A stretch of 64,000 nucleotides of DNA from Toxorhynchites rutilus septentrionalis (lineage: Eukaryota > Arthropoda > Insecta > Diptera > Culicidae), in contig NC_073745.1 of assembly GCF_029784135.1 (NCBI RefSeq), positions 161,957,335 to 162,021,334 of the forward strand, in the 5' to 3' direction. Positions 41,255 to 51,060 of this stretch are shown here, one piece after another; position 1 is the stretch's first letter; each line of letters opens with the position of its first letter. Under the pieces are notes generated by a model, which saw only the letters and a program-made list of their open reading frames with translations, searched no databases and had not been told where the DNA came from. A program made the translations under genes and the position numbers.

Positions 41255-41640
41255 TATAAATAAAAATGATTTGGTGTCCGTTCCTCACGATTTAACTGAA
41301 GAACGGAGCCACAGTCAGTAACAGGATTGATGCGTCTTAGTCTGCATCAGGTTTGTATGTCAAAAAAGAAATTATATACCGCGAGTATAGATTACGTACA
41401 TAAAATGTGGGAACTTGAGTGTTCGGAATGATGTATATCAATATTTTTTTCTGTATTATACTGATTTTCAACACTTTTGGCTGGTTCATCACTTTTGCTG
41501 CTATTTTTGAAAGAATATCGGGAGTGAGAATTGAACTCGTGATCTTGAGCGTGAGAGGTACGGATGTTACCACTACGCCAGATCGCCTCCACAATATATC
41601 AATATATCAATTGTGGGTGGAACGAAGTTCGCTGGGTCAG
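41255..41640 (-). mobile_element. Dispersed element family F, minus copy, interrupted by SINE-C
   Basis: On the minus strand it starts with AACTGACCCAGCGAACTTCG (right edge near 41640) and ends with CGTGAGGAACGGACACCAAA (near 41270-41290). The same two ends bound 55342-56200 in plus orientation. It is interrupted by SINE-C. Class unresolved. Confidence 0.55.
41445..41594 (-). mobile_element. SINE-C (tRNA-derived), with 11-bp TSD
   Basis: About 150 bp. On the minus strand the A box is TGGCGTAGTGGTAA (41567-41580) and the B-box-like GAGTTCAATTC is at 41528-41538. A short body and an A-rich tail follow. TATATCAATAT at 41434-41444 and 41595-41605 is the TSD. It differs from SINE-A and SINE-B. 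Confidence 0.8.
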
Positions 41641-43000
41641 TTTGTTCATCAGTTAGTTTGTCAATAAAAACGAATTCTGTTTCAAATGTTGGACATTTTC
41701 GGATATCTTATATTGTCAATCTCCTTCCTCCCCTTCCTCCCAGACATTGTTTTATTTGCAATTGTTCGAATTTTTTAAATAATAATGTGACTTGTGTGTG
41801 ATGTATTCTGACCGGAAAATCTATTCTTGAAGCTGCGCTTTGATGCCACTTTTGATTTAGAAAAATATTATAAAAAAATAATTTGCTGTGCATTATTTCG
41901 AAAATTACTTTAGAATGCATCGAGCTTTTTGAAATAACTCTTTGGTGCTGAAAATTTTACGTGGTTTGCAATAGTTTGAATCTGGTTGATTTATGATTCA
42001 TTCTCGTTCTCGCTAGAACAATACAAAAGCTGACCATAGTCGAAAATTGAGTCTATAATAGCAATGGACGTAATGCGTAATCTTCTTCTAGACGCACACT
42101 CTGCAGCCACAGGAGTCACTATATTTGAACCATCACCAACGCATCAAATCGAAAATGCTTACGTGTGACTAAAACATACGCAAACACTTTCCACCTAACG
42201 GTATGAAACCCTACGCTTTGCACTGTGCTTGCTTTGAAGTAATGAAATTAAATAATTAACTTTATAATAGAATTTGTTGCTGGCCATGATGCGAAATTTG
42301 GATATCACTATGATTCGATAATCTTAATATTAGATCTCATTCTCGATATATGGTGTTGGCTGATCGCTGTCTATTGTGAAACTAAAAATACAGAGACTAT
42401 ACACATGGAAGTTAATTCGGCCCTAGCCTTGAAAAAGACCATTTAAAGAAGATTGTTAATGGATTGGAATAGAACCCTGAATTGCTCGCTTAGAAAGCAG
42501 ACACGCAACACATTTGGCTTCGGAGAAGCCCTAAAAATTGCAATCACAGAGCAAATCAACGTTTCTCTTCGATGTGACGTGATAGAAAGAAACCATACCA
42601 TTTAAGCTAACGCCCGGATTACATGCAAAAATGCTTATTGTTGTATTATGAGAGAATGTGATCGGCGAATAAAATCGAAAAAACCTATTTTATACTTACA
42701 TTTACGTTACATTGTTAAGTTGTTTAACTATGCCTATATTTACCTTTATTTTATCTTTATTTATGGCTTGGTCAAAAAAAAACTGTTGGGGATATTTTTA
42801 TTAATTTGTGTATTTGAAATCGAAATTCATCCATTTTGACGTAGGACTACGTCTTTCATTTCTATACCGGGGTGTAAAATCAAAGTTTCGAAAACGAAAG
42901 CGTTACGCCGAAGACCGAGATTTTGAGCGTTAATAGCTCCTAAACAACTGAACGAACTGGTATGATAAACACTTCATTCGAAAGATAAAATGTCTACGCG
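41641..43000. other. Unassigned, with scraps of known repeats
   Basis: 42260-42395 is a diverged relative of part of the 587-bp unit. 42838-42853 is the palindromic GACGTAGGACTACGTC. 42410-42450 resembles a family D end. No gene. Confidence 0.45.
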
Positions 43001-44334
43001 TTATATACTTGTTACTTTTTGATCCAAAAACTTGTTTCAATAGTCTTAAAATTGCTTTCAAAACAGGCTATTGAAATCATCAATCGGTATATAAGCGAGC
43101 GCCGCTCGGAAGTCCACTCAGATATAATTGAACAGCGATTGGAGCATGTTGTCGCTATTGTGGTGAAGCTCTTCGTTTATCATGAAAGCGCGGATGAACG
43201 GTGTCACCAAGAGCCTGTTTGTACACCTTAGGCTAGAAGAGAATCCATCAGGAGGAGAGTGATGCCACAAACGGTTCCCCGGGAAGAGATCGGAGCAGCC
43301 GCCACACACACACATACAAGCGCGGAACTCTTCGTTTGGATTCCGGAAAGATCCAATGAAAAATACATTCATGTGAAAGAGTTTATTTTAATGTTTTCTA
43401 ACCATATAACACAGCGTCCAAATATTTTTCAATCGAGTGCTATTAACAGGTGGTTATCGAGTTAGCATTAACCACTGGTGGGCTTCGAGTATCGAGGAAA
43501 ATCAGGAAAGAACTAATCGTTGTTGAAAAATAATCTGCCAGTTCCCCTGGGAATTGAAAAAAATACATTGATGCGAAAGAGTTTATTCTAATGTTTTCTA
43601 TCCATATAACACTAACCAAATACATTTGGTTTTGTGGTTTTTCAATCAATCGCAATTAACAGGAAAGATTCTGAAAATTATTCTTCCCCATAAGTAGAAA
43701 ATTTTCGTATCCAATATTGTATGCGCGCAACGGTAAATGTTTCGCATCTATAATTCTATAATTTTCAATCGATTATTGCTCAGCCGCCGAAAGTTTCAAA
43801 CTCAGAGAGTTCATTCCCCTCTAGTTTGCCTTCCGAATTGCCTTCGTAAACCACACCATCTCTCCATTCAATCACGCACGAATAGCATACTTAAGCGATA
43901 TTCTGGTGGTGAAACCCATTCATTTTTCGTGAGGACATCGACAAGACAACATCGTTACTGAACGAGCTGAACGTGCTGGACGAGCTGAACGGCGAGGGAT
44001 CGAGGGATTCATTACCTGGCCTGACCTGACCTGAAAGACATACAGTTTGTTTGGAACTGTGAGGGAGTGCAGAAAAGCCGATCGATCAGAAGGAGAAGAG
44101 AAGGTGACCATAAGAGTATCAGCATCGAAAAACGGTTCTCCGGGAAGACATCAAAGCAGCCGCCATACACACACATACACGCGCGGAATTCTTTTCGTTT
44201 GCTGGTTATCGAGAAGAAACCTGGAAAGATTCAATCGTTGCTGAAAAATAATCTGCCAGTTCCCCTGGGAATTGAAAAATACATTCATGTGAAAGAGTTT
44301 ATTTTGTCATTCGCTATCCAACTCTTGACGAGTG
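43001..44334 (+). repeat. Repeat family G with internal duplications
   Basis: TTCCCCTGGGAATTGAAAA followed by TACATT..TGTGAAAGAGTTTATT occurs at about 43538 and 44258, with a partial match at 43355. CGGTTCTCCGGGAAGA-type sequence occurs at 43275 and 44132. A family D scrap lies at 43950-44005. A continuation of the family (GATTATTCTTCCCCATCAG) resumes at 47295 after the I-clade element, matching 43670-43720. Confidence 0.6.
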
Positions 44335-44803
44335 AAGTTCAGTGTCGGTATTGTGCGTTGCCACTTTTGCTATTGTGCTATTGGTACGAGTGAATCGTGT
44401 ACGAGTGAAGGTCATTGCTGTCCGCTTTCGACCTGACCTTTTGTTAAGTGGAACGAAGGAACAAAGGAACCAGCGCTCTTGCAGCGAGCCGGATTGCGGC
44501 TGTTGAACTGATTCGGCATAACGGGATCGACATCGCGTGACTGTCGCAAACGGGATTCATCACCACGTGGCTCCGTAAGCTATTCTTGCGCTATTGTGTT
44601 GTCTCCGTAGCGCGTAGCCTCTGTCTCTCCCTGATTAGGGCAGTAGAGTGCATTATTGGAACAACTTTTATATTAAGGTACACATATTTATTATTAATAT
44701 TATTATTCAATTCATTTGTTCATTGTTTAATATTATTATCAATTATTATCATATTTTTTTCGCAATTATTATAAATTTAAACTAAGACAGAAATCTTTGT
44801 AAA

Positions 44804-46375
44804 ATGGAGTATAGTGGAGGATCTCCAGAGATGGAGATCTCCGATAATGAATCTCATACAAGATCTGGGAAAAAACATAAACGAGTCCCTCATAAGGAAG
44901 ATAATTCTTCTGGGGACGAATCCGCTCATCCTACCAAGCCCCCCTCTAAGAAAATTGCAAGCCCTTCTCAACCCACTGTTACTTCCACTCCCCCTCTCCC
45001 ATCATCGATTTCGCTTCCCCCTTCTGATGCTTCCGATCCAACCCAATCCTCGTCCTCGTCCTCGTCCTCGTCTTCCCCCTCTGTTGTCACCGCTCCACGT
45101 GTCAGAGTTTATCCAGAAGATGCACCTGGAACTGGCCCGTGGGTTGTTTTCCTCCGGCCAAAACCGAAAGGAAAAAACCTTAACGTGATTCAGATCATGA
45201 AAGATCTGGCCAGATACACTTCTGTATCTGAAATTCGCAGGGTTAGACCGAACAAATTGCGAGTTGTCGTGAATGACCGGAAACACGCAAACGAGATTGT
45301 TGCTGATCAACATTTCACTCTCGAATATCGAACATTTATACCCTCCCATAACGTAGAAATTGAGGGGGTGATAACTGAAACGGGTTTGACGAGCGAACAA
45401 ATAAAAGCAGAAGGAAAAGGCAAGTTCAAGAAGCTCCCCTCAATGGAAGTGAAAATCTTGGACTGTCGCCAACTCGGGAAACTTACCCATGATGGGGACC
45501 AAACTAAATTTACGCCCTCCGACTCGTTTCGAGTCACCTTTGCTGGTGCCGCCCTCCCTGACTACGTTATGGTGGACAAATTGAGACTACCTGTGCGACT
45601 CTTCGTGCCAAAGCCCATGACTTGCACCAAATGCAAGTCAGTTGGTCATACTTCGGATTATTGTGCCAACAAGGAGCGCTGTGCCACTTGCGGAGAGCAA
45701 CATGAGGGGAAATCCTGCAGTGCGACTGAGCATAAATGTCCATATTGCGGGGGATCCCCACACGAGCTCTCAGTTTGTGAAACTTACAAGAGTCGCTGGG
45801 AGAAACAGAAGCGCTCTTTAAAGGAACGCTCGAAGCGCACATTTGCGGAAATTTTAAAGGGCGCTTCGCCACTGACCCAACAACAAGAACAACCAATCTC
45901 AATACACAATACCTTTTCCACGTTGCCAGTTGATGAAATGGAAGCGGACACAGCTAGCGGGGGCACACCGTTTATTTTCAAAGGGAATCCCCGGCGCAAA
46001 AATGTGACCACTCCCAAAGTTCAAGAACAAGTCCCCACGGTTATGTCCTCTGTTAGCTTGCCTAAAAAATCGAGTGCAGCGGACAAGCAAAATCAGGTTT
46101 CTCCTGGCTTCCGTGGGAATATTTCATCTTCGAACGACCCAGCACCCGAGGGGACATCAAAAACCCCAACTGTCCCTATTTTTCCGTCCAGTTCAACTTC
46201 CCAATCGGGATTTATAAAGTTGTCTGACCTTTTGGATCAAATCTTCAAGTGTTTTAATGTTTCCGACTCCATCAGAACCATTGTCATCTCAATGCTTCCA
46301 GTATTAAAGACAATTTTGCAACAATTGATGCAAACATGGCCCCTCCTTGCAATGATTATCTCTCTTGATGTCTAA
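44804..46375 (+). CDS. I-clade ORF1 (gag-like nucleocapsid)
   Basis: A 523-residue protein expected to bind the element RNA. The N-terminus is Ser/Pro-rich, including a serine run encoded by TCC/TCG repeats (residues 82-92). GPWVVFLRPKPKGKNLN to NEIV (about 111-166) resembles an RRM-type fold. Three zinc knuckles lie at 274-325: CTKCKSVGHTSDYC, CATCGEQHEGKSC and CPYCGGSPHELSVC. A coiled, basic KSRWEKQKRSLKERSKRTFAEIL follows. The ATG at 44804 is the first in frame after the UTR. The frame is fully open, although the element lacks its enzyme part. The stop lies 8 bp into ORF2. Confidence 0.9.
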   Translation: MEYSGGSPEMEISDNESHTRSGKKHKRVPHKEDNSSGDESAHPTKPPSKKIASPSQPTVTSTPPLPSSISLPPSDASDPTQSSSSSSSSSSPSVVTAPRVRVYPEDAPGTGPWVVFLRPKPKGKNLNVIQIMKDLARYTSVSEIRRVRPNKLRVVVNDRKHANEIVADQHFTLEYRTFIPSHNVEIEGVITETGLTSEQIKAEGKGKFKKLPSMEVKILDCRQLGKLTHDGDQTKFTPSDSFRVTFAGAALPDYVMVDKLRLPVRLFVPKPMTCTKCKSVGHTSDYCANKERCATCGEQHEGKSCSATEHKCPYCGGSPHELSVCETYKSRWEKQKRSLKERSKRTFAEILKGASPLTQQQEQPISIHNTFSTLPVDEMEADTASGGTPFIFKGNPRRKNVTTPKVQEQVPTVMSSVSLPKKSSAADKQNQVSPGFRGNISSSNDPAPEGTSKTPTVPIFPSSSTSQSGFIKLSDLLDQIFKCFNVSDSIRTIVISMLPVLKTILQQLMQTWPLLAMIISLDV

Positions 46376-47270
46376 TTCAAATAGAGAGGTCGGAGATATC
46401 ACTGTTTTACAGTGGAATTGTCGTAGTCTTATCCCTAAATTGGATACATTCAAATTTTTAATTCATAATTTCAATTGTGATGTTTTTGCTCTGTCCGAAA
46501 CTTGGCTTTCTTCGCCAGATGATATCTCTTTCCACGATTTTAATATTATACGCTTGGACCGTGATGATAGATACGGAGGGGTGCTTTTGGGGATCAATAA
46601 GTGCCACTCATTTTTTAGAATTGACCTTCCACCTATTGGAGGGATCGAAGCTGTTGCTTGTCATGCAAACATCAGAGGCAAAGACCTTTGTATTGTCAGC
46701 TTGTATTTGCCTCCGAGAGCTGCGGTTAGCCGCAAACAACTTGATGACATGTGCTCACTTCTTCCTGAGCCACGATTGATCTTGGGAGACTTCAACTCTC
46801 ACGGAACTGCCTGGGGGGAACAGTACGACGACAATCGTTCATTGTTGATATATGACCTTTGTAACAGCTTCAATATGACCGTTTTGAACACTGGGGAAAC
46901 AACACGTGTACCTAAACCTCCTGCTAACCCAAGTGCTCTTGACCTCTCGCTTTGCTCGAATTCACTATCGTTAGATTGCAAGTGGAATGTAATCCAGGAC
47001 CCCAACGGTAGTGATCACTTGCCAATCAAAATTTCCGTCACCATTGGGTCGAATTCTTCTGAATCTATAAACATGGCATATGACCTCACAAGACACATTG
47101 ACTGGAAAAAATATGCGGACGCGATTGCTCTAGCCATCAATTCCAAAGATGGTTTACCTCCATTGGAGGAGTATAACTTCCTTTCTCGTTTGATCTATGA
47201 CAGCGCGGTTCGCGCTCAAACGAAACCCATCCCAGGTTCCACCATTTCCCGAAGGCCTCCCAATCTATGA
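46368..47270 (+). pseudogene. I-clade ORF2, APE endonuclease domain only
   Basis: Starts at the ATG 46368-46370, which overlaps the end of ORF1 in another frame (ATGTCTAA). The 300 residues hold a complete apurinic-type endonuclease: N17 (WNCRS), E44 (SETW), GDFNSHG 140-146, D192 and SDH 215-217. It ends in a stop six codons after PGSTISRRPPNL begins, where an intact element would continue into the RT. It could encode a free-standing nuclease domain, but nothing suggests that it is used. Confidence 0.88.
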
Positions 47271-47480
47271 TAGCCAATGTTCCAGCAGGAAAGCTTCTGA
47301 AGATTATTCTTCCCCATCAGTAGGATTGGGATTTTCGTATCCAATATTGGATGCATAAAACCTTGTACCTCCAACGTAACGCTCTCGTTTCGAAATCCCC
47401 CAAATATTCATTTATTCATTCATTCATAATGAATTTAGATTCAACTTCAAACAAATGATCACTAAATCAACGATAGTCCT
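47271..47480 (+). repeat. Repeat family G, continuation
   Basis: GGAAAGCTTCTGAAGATTAT..CTTCCCCATCAG..TTTTCGTATCCAATATTG matches 43660-43720. Its position suggests that the I-clade piece sits inside a family G copy. Confidence 0.6.
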
Positions 47481-47519
47481 ACGTCACCATTGCGGTTATA
47501 CCATAGATATAACCCACTT

Positions 47520-47983
47520 CCTGTTTTTTATCCCATTTGTTTTTTTATATAGGCTCATTAGCATTTTAGCTGTAACGAAACCAGGTTTAATTGTGTACAT
47601 GTTACATGTTTTTTATCGTTTCTATAAATTGTAAATCACACAGTAGACATTTAGGCGTAAGTGTATTCCTTCTGTTCCATTACATGTGGTACTACATTCA
47701 CACAGTGGCCGGATAGCGGAAACAGTTGATATGATCATGATTGTGCTATTAATAGCACAACAGCCTGATGTTTCATGCAGAGCAGAGCAGTTTAAGGCAG
47801 CGCTTGTATGGATGAAGAGAGGCCAGGACTTCGACCGTGAATCGATCTCCATCGCTGATGATTGTTGCGTGGACGTGGATTCTATAACATCACAAAGATG
47901 GTCAATTGATGGCCCTGAGTATTGAACTCACGATCGATCGCTTAAAAAGCCAACGCGCAACCGAGGTGACTACGAAGACCCCA
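47520..47983 (-). mobile_element. SINE-B, copy 2
   Basis: Minus-strand copy with the tRNA-like head near 47940-47983 (GTTGCGCGTTGGC; the B-box-like GTGAGTTCAATACTC near 47915) and the CATCAGCGATGGAGATCGAT body. More diverged than copy 3. The left edge lies near a palindromic motif at 47480-47510. No clear TSD. Confidence 0.75.
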
Positions 47984-48149
47984 AATTTCATCCAATAATT
48001 GAAGAGATAAACTCCAAATCTAAACACTTTTTCCATCCGTAACATTGAAATGGGCCTCTATTTTTATTTATTTATGTATTTAATAAGTATTTGTTTATGT
48101 TTATTTGAGTAAGTAAGTATTTGTGCGGCTTCGTCACACATCTGAGAAA
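47984..48149. other. Unassigned short AT-rich stretch
   Basis: Contains a TTTATTTATGTATTTAATAAG-like run. No feature. Confidence 0.4.
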
Positions 48150-48345
48150 TTTCGATCCATCCACCGTATAGTCCGGCTCCTGCACCATCTGGCTACCATT
48201 TGTTTCGATTTCTGCAGAGCTCTCTTGATCAAAAAACATTGGCCGATACATTTTCTGTCGAAAATTACTTTAAGAAGGGTTTCGCCAATAAACCACATAA
48301 GTTCAATACCGATAGAATTGATTGTAAAATGTATTTTTGACTGAT
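48150..48345 (+). pseudogene. mariner transposase C-terminal remnant
   Basis: One frame reads ISIHPPYSPAPAPSGYHLF, then RFLQSSLDQKT and NYFKKGFANKPHKF. Mariner proteins have HPPYSPDLAPSDYHLF here, so both aspartates of the motif, including the catalytic one (PSD to PSG), are lost. Only the C-terminal third is present. Confidence 0.75.
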
Positions 48346-48349
48346 TCAA

Positions 48350-50110
48350 CGACGCGCAAATGGAAGAATCATCTAACTACTCGACTATGAGAATCACATT
48401 TTAGTATTTGAATTATTGACAAATATTTCCTAACATTAACTCACTCTTGCCGTCTTTCATCCCCATCACTATCAACCACTTCTTACCACAAACACGTAAG
48501 AAATTGGGCAAAAATAAGTGAGGTATTTAAGCCAGTTTTGAAGAGTGCAAAGAAAAAGGAAGAATATCGCCTACAACATGTTTCGTAATGAACCAGCTCA
48601 ACTAACAACGATGGTACCCATTCAAGTTTATATGTATCACCTACCGATGGTCCTTCGAATTTGTAAAATGTCATCCATTTTGCTTAAATTTACAAGTGCC
48701 ATAAGGAAAACTCCTTGCCGGCAGATAAAATTTCTCACCAGACGCCCCATAAATTAAGTTTTGTAATTTCACAATAATTTATCGTCTGCAGAGCACAGGA
48801 CAAGTGCGCAGCTACTTCAATTAATTTATATATTGTCTTATTAAATCTTGATTTATGCACACACGTACCGGCATTCGCCCCGGAGAGGCAGAGCGGGTGG
48901 TAACTTATCCACGGAGGTAATGGCCTGAGATGGGCGCGCCGAAGGTGAGAAGGGCTGTAAAAAGAGAATGCGGCAGAGAACGCAAAAGTTTTTAAAAACT
49001 TGTGCGGAAAATTGTGTGATTCGGTTATACGCTTCCGCCGGAACTGAATTCTCCATCGGAAGCGCCTTTCATATGCCGAAAGCTGCAAAAGCAACACCTC
49101 CTGGATGGGCCAACCTGACGCAGGTCGTGCAGATATTAACGCCGAGGCAGAGCGGAAAGGTGCCCCAGAAACGAGAAGCTCAAAATTAAGCAATTTATGA
49201 ATATCATAACGAAAATGGGAGCCTCACAGGTGTACTTGATTGAGGGATCGTTACTGGGCGAGGTGGAATTGTAGCTTCCCAGGTACAATTATTTTATTAT
49301 TAATAAAACTATAATTTGGCTTCTCCCGAATCCTTCACCATATGGGGACTATGTCTTAGTGGTGGATTGGGAGCTGGATGTATATATATAGTTATAATTT
49401 TATATACATACAGTTGAACATATTTCTATGTATCATGCGAGCCAAATGATTTACAAGTCAACAATTGAGCATATACGGATCACAGTCTCACGATACCATT
49501 TGTCTGCTTGAAATGCAGGTTTTCTCTAAGAGTGCATCGAATTCAACTGCCATAACCAGTCAATTCAAATCGGTTTTATATTCTATGTTTGTATTTGTAA
49601 AGGTGAGGGTCGTCAAATCCTATTTTTGGTAGTGGCAAAAAGTCAAAACTAACCCTGTTCGCCTCATACTCTCAGCGTATTTCGCAATACAGATGCGGTT
49701 GTTCTGTCTGTGTTATCAATATCTAAACCACAACGATGCGCCTGACAGCATGCTGATATCCGCACAAAAGAGAAAATAATTAGTATTTCATCAAAGACTG
49801 ATTTACATTTTGGAAGAGTTTTCATTCGTCACTCCTGGTAACATGGAAGCTGGCGGAACGAATTTGCGCGAATAATTCTCATCTTGCATTGGATTCTACC
49901 GCAACTCACAAATAATCTTTAGACAACAGTAAACTTTTTGCCAAGGATAAACAATCTGCGAGATTCGCAAACGGATCACCACAAAATGGAAAAGAGGCAC
50001 ACAGAAACTAGTCATTCCATTCAGTGGGCAGATGGCGCAATGGCTTTAGTTCTGTTGGATGTGCTGCAACTGATCTTAGCAGAGAGAGAGCCACCCATCC
50101 CATTATTAGA
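48350..50110. other. Unassigned; one GC-richer patch
   Basis: 48850-49200 is clearly richer in G+C than its surroundings, with overlapping open frames on both strands. None has a motif, and it could be an exon, a UTR or an old element. The rest is AT-rich with nothing recognised. Confidence 0.35.
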
Positions 50111-50118
50111 GCTTTCAG

Positions 50119-50307
50119 TTAGCAAACGTATTCAAGAGCGCAGGATTCCCCTCCGTGTGGGGTTGTGGAGTTGTGGCTGTCGCTCCAACTGCGAATGCTG
50201 TCTAGGACGTCCCTATTTATGCAGACACCGTTATCCTCAATCCCGTCGTTCTGTAGCGTGTCAGGCGTGATGAAAGTGTCGTCGTTCCCTTTCATCATTT
50301 CCATCAT
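50119..50307 (-). other. Possible minus-strand exon
   Basis: A 62-codon frame beginning ATGATGGAAATGATG directly after a splice-acceptor-like TTAATTCAG. It reads MMEMMKGNDDTFITPDTLQN, then DVLDSIRSWSDSHNSTTPHG. Composition is protein-like, and neighbouring repeats do not explain it. There is no domain match and no partner exon identified. Weak. Confidence 0.2.
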
Positions 50308-50309
50308 CT

Positions 50310-50785
50310 GAATTAATTAGAATTAATTGTCAAACATTCCCACATTTTGTAATTATGTAGGAACTAACAAATAAAGTTCGTTAGAGCAACACTATACAAT
50401 GAGGCCAATCCTGTATCGCGTACATAAATGCTCTTCTTTCTGGACAATAAAAAACAAATTTCTCGAGTATAAAAATAACTTTCTCATACACAGTCTCAAA
50501 GGAGCTATTTTGTGAGGACATAGACGAGGATCACGTTGAACAATAGTTTTGCTACAAGTACACGAAGTAGTAAAACCAATACTATAAGAGAAGTTGCTTA
50601 GAATATGTACACAGGAAATCAGCTCTATCTCTTGAATAGCTTAGATGTAATAAAAATGTTGTAAGCTCAGATTGAAGATTTTTGTTATTGCTTTTAAAAA
50701 ATATCAATAAAATTTTGCAAGCACTTTCAATGAAAAAAAATTATGTGTACCTGTGATGAGAAAATCTACTCATCATTTGACCAAC
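50310..50785. other. Unassigned AT-rich DNA
   Basis: Nothing recognised. Confidence 0.4.
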
Positions 50786-50798
50786 ATATACAGGATGT

Positions 50799-51060
50799 TT
50801 AATAAGTTCGAGTACACTTCGAAAATGTGTTAAAAATTTTTATTAAGGCAATGTTTATTGGGAACCTTCTAGCTGGGAGCACCCTCTCTTTGTGCTGTAT
50901 GACGAGCTTGAAACGTTTCTCAAAAAATCGTAGCGGCAGAACTTGGTCCATCGGTATCTCGTCCCAGATCGTGGAAATGAGCTTCTTAAATTGGTCCATA
51001 GTGCTCATTTTATGTTCGCTCTACTCGGCCAGCATGTACGACCATACGCAAAATTCGAGG
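50799..51060 (-). pseudogene. mariner-family transposase, C-terminal part
   Basis: The minus strand reads NPLEFCVWSYMLAE, a stop, then SEHKMSTMDQFKKLISTIWDEI and PMDQVLPLRFFEKRFKLVI. The PL.F.VWS followed by a W..IP helix is typical of the C-termini of this group. It ends close to the TIR. Confidence 0.65.

Larger units (their letters stand above)
44335..47270 (+). mobile_element. I-clade LINE with intact 5' half, 3'-truncated
   Basis: About 470 bp of 5' UTR, a complete ORF1 and the endonuclease domain of ORF2. The sequence then stops abruptly and repeat family G resumes. It has no RT, RNase H, 3' UTR or tail. This polarity is opposite to normal LINE truncation. Confidence 0.82.
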
